Source: UBA7805 sp036146215 (GTDB taxonomy: Bacteria > Planctomycetota > Planctomycetia > Pirellulales > UBA7805). From it: 15,810 nucleotides of DNA. The DNA is taken from positions 1 to 15,810 of the forward strand of contig JAYYJN010000283.1 in NCBI GenBank assembly GCA_036146215.1, given 5' to 3'. Below the pieces are notes generated by a model that did not search any database, had not been told where the DNA came from, and was given only the letters and a program-made list of their open reading frames with translations. Of the stretch, positions 8,069-14,793 are shown piece after piece. Positions within the stretch are counted from its first letter, which is position 1. Every line of letters starts with the position of its first letter. The position numbers were made by a program, and so were the translations under genes.

Positions 8069-9051
8069 CAGGTCAGCCCTCCCGGGGCGACTCCTGTCGA
8101 TAAATATCGTTCGGGCAACGGGTCGTTGTTCTCAGGTAATCCTTCCAGATAAAACCAGTTATGAATCGGTTCCAGGATATTTAACACTTCGACCAAAAGA
8201 TCCTGGTCGAGTGGTTCTTCCGCCCAGCGGCACCACTCGGCAACCCGGTCGGGATTCGCCGAACCGGTCACGCAGGTGGTGAGCGATGCGGGTGCAATCG
8301 CATACTGCAGAGCCAACCGCGCAATATCAGAGCCCGCTTTGGCTGCGTGTGCCGCCGCGCGGGCCGCCACATCACGCACCCAGCCAGGCGCTTTGTGCCA
8401 GGGGGGCAGCGGCGCGGTGCTGAGTAAGCGTGCGCTGAACGGTGCAGCATTCATTACACCGACCCCCTGCCGCTCACAAGCAGGCACCAGATCCATCAGC
8501 ATCGTGTTCTGTAGTGTGTAATGGTTATAGGAAAGAATCACATCGAGGTCTGCGTGCTCCAGAAAATGACGGAACATCTTCATAGGATAACCGGAGACCC
8601 CGATGAATCGGACTTTTCCCTGTGCGCGAATCTCTTCTAATGCGGGCAGAGTCTCCTTGATAATTTGGTCCAGATCCACGAACTCGACATCGTGGCACAG
8701 TATCACATCAAGATAATCAACCTTCATCCGCTGCAGGCTCACATCCACACTTTCCGCGACGCGACGAGCGGAAAAATCGAAATGTGCGGGTGCATAACGG
8801 CCTAACTTGGTTCCCAGGTAATAGCTCTCGCGTGGTATGTCGCCAAGCACCTGACCCAGTAGCGATTCGCTCAAACCCCGACCGTAATAAGGTGAGGTAT
8901 CTATAAAATTTATTCCGCAATCGAGTGCAACGCGCACCGTGCGCAGCGCTTCAGGAATATCGATCTTGCGAAATTCAGCACCGAGCGATGAGGCACCGAA
9001 GCTGAGTGTGGAAATTTTCATTCCCGTCTGGCCGAGCGATCGATACTGCAT
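8068..9051 (-). CDS. Aldo/keto reductase resembling L-galactose/L-fucose dehydrogenase
   Basis: The product is 327 aa from the ATG at 9049-9051; a TTG two codons upstream is a less likely start. The aldo/keto reductase catalytic tetrad is present: D51 and Y56 in NFIDTSPYYG, K82 in TKLGRY and H120 in LCHDVEF. From memory it looks closely like plant L-galactose dehydrogenase through GFGAS, FFDTSPYYG, ATKCGRY, HCHDIEF and the ILSYxHY block. That subfamily oxidises C1 of L-galactose, L-fucose or related sugars to the lactone with NAD(P). It heads a three-gene unit with the MDR dehydrogenase (1-nt overlap) and a lactonase, which fits a C1-oxidation step followed by lactone hydrolysis. It is divergent from the uxaE gene across a gap of about 77 bp, where I could not pick a convincing promoter. 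Confidence 0.85.
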   Translation of the reverse strand: MQYRSLGQTGMKISTLSFGASSLGAEFRKIDIPEALRTVRVALDCGINFIDTSPYYGRGLSESLLGQVLGDIPRESYYLGTKLGRYAPAHFDFSARRVAESVDVSLQRMKVDYLDVILCHDVEFVDLDQIIKETLPALEEIRAQGKVRFIGVSGYPMKMFRHFLEHADLDVILSYNHYTLQNTMLMDLVPACERQGVGVMNAAPFSARLLSTAPLPPWHKAPGWVRDVAARAAAHAAKAGSDIARLALQYAIAPASLTTCVTGSANPDRVAEWCRWAEEPLDQDLLVEVLNILEPIHNWFYLEGLPENNDPLPERYLSTGVAPGGLT

Positions 9052-9128
9052 AAGCAAAAATGGTGTGCGTGAAGGGAATCAGAACATCAAGTGTGACACA
9101 GACGGCAATGCCCGCTTGACCCTCGCCG

Positions 9129-10460
9129 GTGTGTCGTCATTATAGGGCTCTACCGCGCTTACTGCATTCCCCCAACCGACCGGACATTCCCTTGTCAGAA
9201 CTTGCTCCCGTTTGCCTTGGACTAAAAGCCAGTTTCGGTTTCGGTGATCGAATCGGACTGGCAACGCCGGGTCATGTTGCGGCGATACGGCAAAGTGGCG
9301 ATCGCATTGCCCCTATCTATGCGCAACAATCGATCCGAGAGATGACTCGTACGGGGCGATCGCCGGACAAAGTGATGCAAGACGCGATTGCAGGAATGCA
9401 GGCCGCGGGCGGGTCAACCATCACCGGCGCTGATGCCGACCACCTGAAGACTACGGAGGATGTCACCCGCACGGTCGACGCTGGATTTTGTTTTTTTACG
9501 ATTGATCCCTCCGACCAAGTAGATCAGGCAGCTGATGACTACAGTGTCGCGCAACTACGTGAAAAGTATGCGGCCATCGCAGAGCAAATTCACTGGTTTG
9601 ATACATATTGCGGTCAGACACATGCATTCGGCCCGGTAAAGATTGAATTCTCCGAGGAGGTCTGCCTGCGAGCGGCGGTGAAATACGGGTCAGCCATTGC
9701 CCATGCAATCTCTCTGGCTCAGTTTATTCGCCAGACCAATCAGGCGGCGGGACGAGACTATGAGATCGAGTTGTCGGTCGATGAGACTCTGCAACCGACC
9801 ACGCTGGCCGAGCATGCGATTATTGCGAGTGAGTGTCTCGCGAGTGGCATGCCACTGGTGAGCCTTGCACCGCGATTTATCGGCGACTTTGAAAAGGGTG
9901 TCGACTACAAGGGCGATTTAGAGGCACTGGAATCATCACTGAAGCAGCACGCTGCCATTGCCTCGGCACTGGGTCCCTACAAACTCAGCCTGCATTCTGG
10001 ATCGGATAAACTCTCGATGTATGGCGCGCTGGCCCGTGCGACCGGCGGAAGATTTCACGTCAAGACAGCCGGCACTTCGTATCTGGAAGCGTTACGAGTG
10101 GCTGCCCGTTGCGACGAAGATTTATTCCGGCGGATCGTGATTTTTTCGCGCGAACGCTACGAAACCGATCGGGCGACCTATCACGTTTCGGCAACCCTAG
10201 AAGAAACACCTTGCGAGGCAGACCTCGCAGATATCCGACAACTGGAACGCGTTTATCTGGAACTTTGGGATGAGGTTCCTGAAGGAAAGGGTTTCGTTGC
10301 TCCGGGAAGACAAGTTTTACATTGCACTTTCGGATCCGTACTCTCAGGTCCGCTTGGCACCGAGCTCATCAAGTTGCTCTCAAGGGAAAGCGAGACTTAT
10401 ACCGCAGTGCTTGCCGAGCACTTCACGCGGCATCTGCAGGCCCTGCAAAGCGGCATGTAG
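9129..10460 (+). CDS. uxaE: UxaE-family D-tagaturonate/D-fructuronate epimerase, short N-terminus
   Basis: This 443-aa protein matches, from memory, the UxaE family first described in Thermotoga, which interconverts D-fructuronate and D-tagaturonate. Shared blocks are LKASFGFGDRIGLATPGH (32-49), PIYAQQSIREMTRTGR (62-77), ITGADADHLK (97-106), FFTIDPSDQV (121-130), SVDETLQPT, APRFIGDFEKGVDYKGDLE, KLSLHSGSDK and FHVKTAGTSYLEALRVAAR. The start is GTG at 9129; an in-frame TGA at 9117-9119 rules out anything longer. The Thermotoga protein as I recall it has roughly 80-90 residues before the first conserved block, against about 30 here, so this one lacks an N-terminal subdomain. There is no Shine-Dalgarno site. 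It is the only + strand gene in the sugar block. Its substrate may differ from hexuronates given the fucose-like neighbours. Confidence 0.8.
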   Translation: MCRHYRALPRLLHSPNRPDIPLSELAPVCLGLKASFGFGDRIGLATPGHVAAIRQSGDRIAPIYAQQSIREMTRTGRSPDKVMQDAIAGMQAAGGSTITGADADHLKTTEDVTRTVDAGFCFFTIDPSDQVDQAADDYSVAQLREKYAAIAEQIHWFDTYCGQTHAFGPVKIEFSEEVCLRAAVKYGSAIAHAISLAQFIRQTNQAAGRDYEIELSVDETLQPTTLAEHAIIASECLASGMPLVSLAPRFIGDFEKGVDYKGDLEALESSLKQHAAIASALGPYKLSLHSGSDKLSMYGALARATGGRFHVKTAGTSYLEALRVAARCDEDLFRRIVIFSRERYETDRATYHVSATLEETPCEADLADIRQLERVYLELWDEVPEGKGFVAPGRQVLHCTFGSVLSGPLGTELIKLLSRESETYTAVLAEHFTRHLQALQSGM

Positions 10461-10465
10461 TATCT

Positions 10466-10481
10466 CGCACTACTTAGTGCG
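10466..10481. terminator. Perfect inverted repeat between convergent genes
   Basis: CGCACTA and TAGTGCG form a 7-bp perfect stem around a 2-base centre (a 4-base loop after fraying). It sits between the uxaE stop (10458-10460) and overlaps the stop of the convergent isomerase gene (10474-10476). Position and symmetry suggest a bidirectional transcription stop. Neither side has a T-run, so it is not a textbook intrinsic terminator. Confidence 0.35.
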
Positions 10482-11304
10482 GCAGAGCAGCAGAAAACAG
10501 TGTGCGGATCGATTCGATTGTCTGACGCGCTGCTTCTTCGGAAGTCGGCAGCGGAAACACCTCGGCTGATAGATAACCATCATAATTACTTTGGGCAAGT
10601 GCTGTGGCGATCGGACCATAGTCAAGATGCCCCATCCCTGCCGCTCGACGATTCGAATCGGCTAAATGCACATGTCCCAGTCGCGACCCGCAGCGCATGA
10701 GGGCTTCTGCGATCTGAACTTCTTCAATATTCATATGAAAAAGGTCGGCAAGCAAACGCACGTTCTCAGCGCCTGCATCGATGAGTAATTGCTGAGCATC
10801 CTCCAGTCGATGCACAAGATTCGTCTCGTAGCGATTAAGTGGCTCATATAGCAAGGAAACACCTGTAGTTGCTGCGTGTTCACCGAGCCGAGTGAGTGAT
10901 TCGCCCAGATAGCCGATCCCGCTTTGCCGATTGAGAGGCGGATGGAATGAACCCTGCATCGAACCGATAATCGCCATTGCGCCGTGGATCGCACCGGCAT
11001 CAATCATGTGGCGGATAAAATCTTCTGCTGCTTTCCGCTCCTCAAAAGATGGGCTGGTCAGCGACAAACGATGCAGTACCCAACCGCCCCCCGTACCAAC
11101 CGCCGCGAGGCGAAGATTGTGATCGGCAAGCACTTGAGCGAGTGGCAATTGCTTAAGGACATCGGCGGAAGGAGCAAAAATCTCAACCGCATCAAAACCA
11201 ATGTCTTGAGCGGCTTTACAACCTGCGACGAGATCATCCGAGAAAACAAACGGGCCGCCACGGGCCTCTTCCACAAGACTGATTGTGACACAAGAGCGAA
11301 TCAT
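10474..11304 (-). CDS. Sugar phosphate isomerase/epimerase-family TIM-barrel protein
   Basis: The product is a 276-aa xylose-isomerase-like TIM barrel (AP-endonuclease-2 fold). Divalent-metal ligands can be placed at E154 (LLYEPLNRYE), D187 (LLADLFHMN), H213 (GHVHLADSNR) and E248 (YLSAEVFP). The E-x-x-N-R-Y-E and H-x-x-D-x-N-R blocks are as in ketose 3-epimerases (tagatose/psicose/erythrulose type) and relatives. The gene follows fucU by 7 bp and presumably shares its promoter. In sugar catabolism a 3-epimerase or isomerase of an L-ketose is plausible. These folds are also widely used for inositol metabolism and hydroxypyruvate isomerisation, so the reaction is open. There is no signal peptide, so it should be cytoplasmic. 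Confidence 0.78.
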   Translation of the reverse strand: MIRSCVTISLVEEARGGPFVFSDDLVAGCKAAQDIGFDAVEIFAPSADVLKQLPLAQVLADHNLRLAAVGTGGGWVLHRLSLTSPSFEERKAAEDFIRHMIDAGAIHGAMAIIGSMQGSFHPPLNRQSGIGYLGESLTRLGEHAATTGVSLLYEPLNRYETNLVHRLEDAQQLLIDAGAENVRLLADLFHMNIEEVQIAEALMRCGSRLGHVHLADSNRRAAGMGHLDYGPIATALAQSNYDGYLSAEVFPLPTSEEAARQTIESIRTLFSAALPH

Positions 11305-11311
11305 GAGCGGA

Positions 11312-11758
11312 TCAATCCATGCGTATCCCGATGGTCAACAAAAGATTGGCGAACCGCTGCTGGTCCGCCGTTTGGATCGTGAGGGCCAGGTCGGGCGTGT
11401 TGACCGCCGGGTAAAAATCCCACTTTTCAATCGGGCTCAGCTCCAACTCGATCTCTGCTCGTTCAAAAACCTCGCGATACTCCCGCCAGACCGGCGGATC
11501 TGCATCGAGCGCATAGGGGCCATCGGTTTCATACATCATGGTTTCGGCTTTTTCGATTGGAATCACACCGACCAGTGCCTCAAGAACCTGAGTGACAGTG
11601 ACCACACCGGGCGCAAGATTCAAACTCACCAGTTTGGCATTCGGCCCAAGGGTCGTCGAAGCGGGATAATTTCCATCCGCGATAAGAACCTTGGAATGGT
11701 GTCCAGCCATCGCTAGAACTGCGTTGATTTCCGGATGGAGCAGGGGTGTGAGTAGCAT
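11312..11758 (-). CDS. fucU: FucU/RbsD-family sugar mutarotase
   Basis: This 148-aa protein belongs to the RbsD/FucU family, which interconverts ring anomers: L-fucose mutarotase and D-ribose pyranase. The start reads LLTPLLHPEINAVLAMAGHH, as in FucU, with the conserved histidine H20. A-D-G-N-Y-P-A-S follows (27-34), and the end has LTIQTADQQRFANLLLTIG (126-144). The tyrosine before A/G-N in the E. coli FucU and RbsD C-terminal block (KYGNILL, PYANIIL) is a phenylalanine here (F136), and the GHGD/GHTD acid after the histidine is replaced (GHHS). AGAGG lies about 7 nt before the ATG. The gene leads a two-gene unit with the isomerase. L-fucose is a better guess than ribose from sequence feel and from the neighbours. 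Confidence 0.83.
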   Translation of the reverse strand: MLLTPLLHPEINAVLAMAGHHSKVLIADGNYPASTTLGPNAKLVSLNLAPGVVTVTQVLEALVGVIPIEKAETMMYETDGPYALDADPPVWREYREVFERAEIELELSPIEKWDFYPAVNTPDLALTIQTADQQRFANLLLTIGIRMD

Positions 11759-11796
11759 CGACTGACCTCTTGAAGCGGATTGAATTCGCTTTGCCC

Positions 11797-11805
11797 GTTA
11801 TAGCA
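11797..11805 (-). promoter_or_regulatory. Extended -10 promoter element for fucU
   Basis: On the minus strand TGC-TATAAC is an extended -10 (TGn plus five of six TATAAT matches). It would start a transcript near 11790, about 31 nt before the fucU ATG and upstream of its AGAGG site. No good -35 hexamer is seen, which is tolerated with an extended -10. It sits in the 91-bp gap after the VanZ-like gene, so fucU and the isomerase may form their own transcription unit. Confidence 0.4.
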
Positions 11806-11849
11806 GTCGCGATCGGGCGGCCCCAGACCCGACTGGCTGAAAGAGACAC

Positions 11850-12377
11850 TTACCCCGTCGCAAAGCCAGAACGTAACTTGCACCAGATGCTGCGCGTGAC
11901 ATAGAGCATTGCAGCCAAAATTGCTGCTAGAAAAATTCCGACCGCGTTGGCCAGATAATCGTTCCAGTCAAAATGGCGGCCGAAGAAGGGCTGCGTTGCT
12001 TCATCCAGCCAGCCCCAAATTAACAGACCTAGGACAATCATCCAGCCACCAGTTATCCAGCGGCAATCGGCGGACGTCTTCTTTTGACGTGCTGCAGCCG
12101 TCCAGAATGCCAGCAGACCGAGAACCAAAAAAGCCGCCAAGTGAAACCATTTATCGGGTCGCTCGAGACGAAGATCGTGACCAAAACGAACCAGACCCAT
12201 CAATAATCCATCGAACCACGAGGTCTCTTCGGCCGACTCGGCATGCACCAGCGGATTATGCGTCATAAAAAAGAGCAAAGCCGTGTAGAGGGTCAAAATC
12301 AAACGCCGCGGATAAAAAGACCGATGGTGAGTCGCCCCCTCACTCACCATCGATCTCAGCATCACTTTATTTTCCAT
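11850..12377 (-). CDS. VanZ-like family membrane protein
   Basis: The product is 175 aa from the ATG at 12375-12377, which has AAGGGA about 9 nt upstream. The frame stays open to 12491, but the extra 38 residues look non-conserved. The VanZ-like pattern is visible: a first TM (about 26-40), DKWFHLAAFLVLGLLAFW (75-92), then a helix leading into WGWLDEATQPFFGRHFDWND (121-140) and N-A-V-G-I (144-148) with a last TM. The D-K-x-x-H, D-E-x-x-Q and F-x-x-R-x-x-x-x-x-D residues are the family signature. VanZ was named from a glycopeptide-resistance cluster where it lowers teicoplanin sensitivity; most relatives have no known function. There is no resistance gene nearby, so resistance should not be inferred. 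Basic N-terminus and four probable TM segments place it in the inner membrane. Confidence 0.75.
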   Translation of the reverse strand: MENKVMLRSMVSEGATHHRSFYPRRLILTLYTALLFFMTHNPLVHAESAEETSWFDGLLMGLVRFGHDLRLERPDKWFHLAAFLVLGLLAFWTAAARQKKTSADCRWITGGWMIVLGLLIWGWLDEATQPFFGRHFDWNDYLANAVGIFLAAILAAMLYVTRSIWCKLRSGFATG

Positions 12378-12518
12378 TGCCGATTTTCCCTTTGCAGCTG
12401 TTGATCCGTCCGTACGTAACCGCTTCGACGTTTCGTATACCCACTGTTTTGCCATTGTTTTGCCATCAGCAGCCATTAGCAAACCCGACACACGTGTCTG
12501 AAGATGCCGCAGATCGTG

Positions 12519-12729
12519 CTAACTTTTGCTTGAGTTGACTGCATTCCAAGTAAAGTATGGCCGCCGGACAGGAATAGTCAAAGTTTTCAGCTCTAGTTCG
12601 ATCGCTTCGAGTAAGGCTTTTTCGGCCTGGGCAAAATTTTCGGCACCGCCCCTGATCAGAATCGAGCCACAGCAATAGCAATGCAGCGCCACCAAACAGT
12701 GCCACAAACGGACCTTGCTCAATCATCAC
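12519..12729 (-). pseudogene. Possible frameshifted small membrane ORF or remnant
   Basis: Reading from GTG at 12727-12729, the first 22 codons give a membrane-helix-like start, MMIEQGPFVALFGGAALLLL. The same frame then turns into unlikely Cys/Arg-rich sequence. Switching by one base gives a helical, acidic stretch (AENFAQAEKALLEAIELELK) that ends at a TAG at 12519-12521. The switch could lie anywhere in about 12650-12720, because both frames are open there. This looks like one small gene broken by a frameshift, or chance. I do not recognise a family. Confidence 0.2.
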
Positions 12730-12921
12730 GCGGATCGCTGCCTCTGCCCGGACTTCGTCGGCGAAACGGCTGGAACGTGCCCCCAGATTAAAAGGTGTGG
12801 AAAAGAAGCGGAGGATTCAGGCAAAGTGTTTTTTAACACGGTGGCTGGAATTGTCCGGGTTTGCCCACATCAAGCATCAAGCACGAAATTTCCACCAATG
12901 TGTTGCGAGTTGGCTGAACCA

Positions 12922-12980
12922 TGTTCTGGTGCGGTGCTAGCACGCCCGATGCATTGCGGCGGACACACCGCACCGGAGCA
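12922..12980 (+). ncRNA. Strong RNA-like hairpin, possible structured RNA
   Basis: Arms 12922-12936 and 12966-12980 pair over 15 consecutive positions: 13 Watson-Crick and two G-T pairs. The inner nine bases, GGTGCGGTG with CACCGCACC, are perfect. Inside the 29-nt loop a second stem forms (CGCC 12943-12946 with GGCG 12958-12961). The two G-T pairs are stable wobbles only if the + strand is transcribed; on the minus strand they become A-C mismatches. That asymmetry favours an RNA read rightwards. It does not match SRP RNA, RNase P RNA, 6S or tmRNA as I know them. No promoter was identified. Confidence 0.35.
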
Positions 12981-13056
12981 GTGAGGCAGGGTCTGACCGT
13001 GGCCATGAAATCTTTTCGACGATAGTCCCGCTAATACAGATTCCGGATGGACACTC

Positions 13057-13092
13057 CGCAACAAAGAGAATGCAAAACGGTTTGCGGTTGCG
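13057..13092. other. Nested inverted repeats
   Basis: CGCAAC (13057-13062) pairs with GTTGCG (13087-13092). Inside it GCAAA (13072-13076) pairs with TTTGC (13081-13085) around ACGG. The combined fold is modest, with a 9-nt unpaired stretch on one side. It lies about 90 bp after the stop of the minus-strand FGE gene, so it could be part of that gene's 3' region or of the structured region to its left. Confidence 0.25.
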
Positions 13093-13181
13093 AATCAGAT
13101 CGATGAAATGGCGACCGCTACCCTGAAATAACGTGACGTTTCACCTCGCCGTCGATTTCGCTTTGCCGAGCGGTTTTTGAC

Positions 13182-14411
13182 TTAATCGACCACGTTAATC
13201 GCATCCATTGCACATCGAAAACCGGTGTGATTGCTGGGGGATTCATTGTCAAAGGGCTGTCTTGCACCGGGTTGATAGCCCTTACACCAAACGTCCGAGC
13301 ACAGAAACGAACCTCCACGCGTCACTCTCAAGATTACTCTTTGGCCAGGTTGAGCAACTTGTTGGCGGGATGGTCCTTTTGGATTTCGGGTCCCCGCAGA
13401 CTTCATCGCATAAGCCTGCGGGTGATAAGAATCTGAAACGATCTCCCAAACATTACCCGCAATATCATAGAGCCCAAACGGATTCGGGGGGAATGTCTTT
13501 ACCGGGGATGTCATCACATATCCGTCGGATGCAATGTTATTGTGCGGCCACTCACCCTGCCAAATATTTGCCATCCAAATATCTTTCCCTTCGGGGAACA
13601 TCTCGCGGCCCCAGGCATAGGGAAGCCGATCTAATCCACCCCGCGCTGCCTTCTCCCATTCTGCCTCCGTCGGGAGTCTTTTACCGGCCCATTTCGCGTA
13701 GGCCTGCGCGTCTTCGTACGACACGTTAACGACCGGATGATCCATCCGATCCTTCCAACTTGTTCCGGGGCCCTCTGGCATTCGCCAATTGGCCGTCGGT
13801 TCGAGTCGCCACCACTGGTTGATATCTGTGCTGTTATAAAGTTCGGATTTGGGTTTTGAAAACACAATGGCGCCAGCGGTGGCCTGAGATAACTTTGAAG
13901 CGTTTTCGACACGTTCAATCGTTGCTTCAATGGCCTTCTTCTGGTCCGGACTACAGTGAAGTAACTCTTGCTTCAACTGGCGAAGATTATACGCGGCTGC
14001 CAACTTGAGCTCGTCGCGTGTTTTTTTGGACAGCGGTTTTTCAGCAAATGTAACGTAACCGGTGGCTTCAACAAACTTGGCAAAGTCTCGATTGGTCACT
14101 TCCGTCGCATCGATCCAGAATGCATCCAACATCACTTCGTGGATCGGATAGGATGTTTGATGTGAATGCGAATTTCCTCCCATCTCACCGGCGTCACCGC
14201 CCATGTGAAATTTTCCTGCCGGAATCAGCACCATCCCGGGCGGTCGCTCTGATTCCGATTCTGCATTCTCGGCGTGAAGCGTGCCCGGTTCGACCAAAGA
14301 CGTATCTGCTTTAGGGACCACACCCGAAGTCGATACATTGTCTTGTCCACTGTTCTGTGAGCAACCGCAGGAAAGAGCTGTCGTGGTCAAGAAAAACATT
14401 AAAAATCGCAT
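13182..14411 (-). CDS. Exported formylglycine-generating enzyme (SUMF1) family lipoprotein
   Basis: The product is 409 aa. Residues 1-17 form a lipoprotein-type signal (MRFLMFFLTTTALSCGC; lipid cysteine C15 or C17), then a Ser/Glu-rich linker to about 57. The FGE-sulfatase domain runs from MVLIPAGKFHMGG (60-72) through DATEVTNRDFAKFV, DHPVVNVSYEDAQAYAKWAG, KRLPTEAEWEKAARGG (244-259), PFGLYDIAGNVWEIVSD (311-327), RVTRGGSFLC (362-371) and NHTGFRCA. C371 and C376 (CSDVWC) match the two active cysteines of human SUMF1, so real oxidation of sulfatase cysteine to formylglycine is possible; most family members lack them. A charged helical insert of about 50 residues (roughly 127-177) interrupts the usual loop. 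A TAAAAT -10-like box lies 49 bp upstream, without a clear -35. No sulfatase is in the window. Confidence 0.85.
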   Translation of the reverse strand: MRFLMFFLTTTALSCGCSQNSGQDNVSTSGVVPKADTSLVEPGTLHAENAESESERPPGMVLIPAGKFHMGGDAGEMGGNSHSHQTSYPIHEVMLDAFWIDATEVTNRDFAKFVEATGYVTFAEKPLSKKTRDELKLAAAYNLRQLKQELLHCSPDQKKAIEATIERVENASKLSQATAGAIVFSKPKSELYNSTDINQWWRLEPTANWRMPEGPGTSWKDRMDHPVVNVSYEDAQAYAKWAGKRLPTEAEWEKAARGGLDRLPYAWGREMFPEGKDIWMANIWQGEWPHNNIASDGYVMTSPVKTFPPNPFGLYDIAGNVWEIVSDSYHPQAYAMKSAGTRNPKGPSRQQVAQPGQRVILRVTRGGSFLCSDVWCKGYQPGARQPFDNESPSNHTGFRCAMDAINVVD

Positions 14412-14727
14412 GACTCAAAATCTCTCGGCTCCCACTTGGTCGATTTCCGATCCAACTTCATTTTATCTCATCGCCCTGTGAAACAGAATCGGAAACCGGG
14501 CATATATCAGGGATTCCTTGCCTCCCTCGATGTTAATGTCAAGCTCACGCGGCATGTTTTTTCCGCAATGAAGAAGACTTGATCAGGTCGATTGCCAAGA
14601 TTGATCCAGGGCCGTAATCCGTTAACGACTGTCTGTGATTGTGCCTGTTTCAAAAATTTTATCTTCATTGAATGTCGCGACTTCCGGTGTCTGACGCCTT
14701 GCAGCAGGATTCGAACCGTCGCCCCGT
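14412..14727. other. Gap between the FGE-family gene and the tRNA promoter
   Basis: No gene is visible in these roughly 315 bp. The left part should hold the minus-strand promoter of the FGE gene, with a possible -10 (TAAAAT on the minus strand) at 14460-14465. On the minus strand 14707-14717 reads GGTTCGAATCC, identical to a tRNA T-arm core, but no cloverleaf forms around it. Confidence 0.5.
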
Positions 14728-14757
14728 TTGACAGGCAGGCGAATCGGGCGGTAGAGT
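14728..14757 (+). promoter_or_regulatory. Promoter of tRNA-Ser
   Basis: A perfect -35, TTGACA (14728-14733), is followed after 18 bp by TAGAGT (14752-14757; four of six -10 positions). Transcription would start near 14764, some 30 nt before the mature tRNA. Confidence 0.55.
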
Positions 14758-14764
14758 CGAATCT

Positions 14765-14791
14765 CCCGAGCACCCTCAAAAGGGTGTCGGG
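14765..14791 (+). other. Hairpin leader of the tRNA-Ser transcript
   Basis: CCCGA (14765-14769), a bulged G, then CACCCT (14771-14776), loop CAAA, AGGGTG (14781-14786) and TCGGG (14787-14791) form an 11-bp stem with one bulge. It begins at the predicted transcription start and ends two bases before the first base of the tRNA. There is no T-run after it, so it is not a terminator of an incoming transcript in the ordinary sense. Confidence 0.5.
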
Positions 14792-14793
14792 CG

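Larger units (their letters stand above)
12492..13181. other. About 690 bp without a convincing intact gene
   Basis: The stretch lies between the VanZ-like gene and the FGE-family gene. I find only the possible broken ORF at 12519-12729, two short Cys-rich open frames on opposite strands around 12715-13064 that look like chance, and the two hairpins listed separately (12922-12980 and 13057-13092). No tRNA, insertion-sequence ends or repeat array were seen. Confidence 0.6.

Noticed and set aside
6140..11758. Part of a bacterial microcompartment fucose/rhamnose locus
   Set aside because: No shell proteins, aldolase or lactaldehyde enzymes are present. The genes here point to an oxidative, non-phosphorylative route.
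11812..11832. TCGGG/CCCGA hairpin between the VanZ-like gene and fucU
   Set aside because: Five base pairs with a 10-base loop and no T-run is not enough to call a terminator.
11850..12377. Glycopeptide resistance from the VanZ-like gene
   Set aside because: VanZ-like proteins are widespread and no vanHAX-type genes are nearby. The name reflects similarity only.
12826..12839. GTGTT-TTTT-AACAC hairpin as a terminator
   Set aside because: The stem is only 5 bp and AT-rich, and the T-run lies in the loop. On the minus strand only three Ts follow.
12715..13064. Two short Cys-rich open frames on opposite strands
   Set aside because: They overlap each other and the strong hairpin, have no start signals, and their residue composition looks like chance reading of GC-rich DNA.
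14690..14764. tRNA-like T-arm core (GGTTCGAATCC) on the minus strand at 14707-14717
   Set aside because: I could not form a full cloverleaf: the T stem has mismatches and there is no acceptable D arm or acceptor. It may be a decayed tRNA piece or chance.
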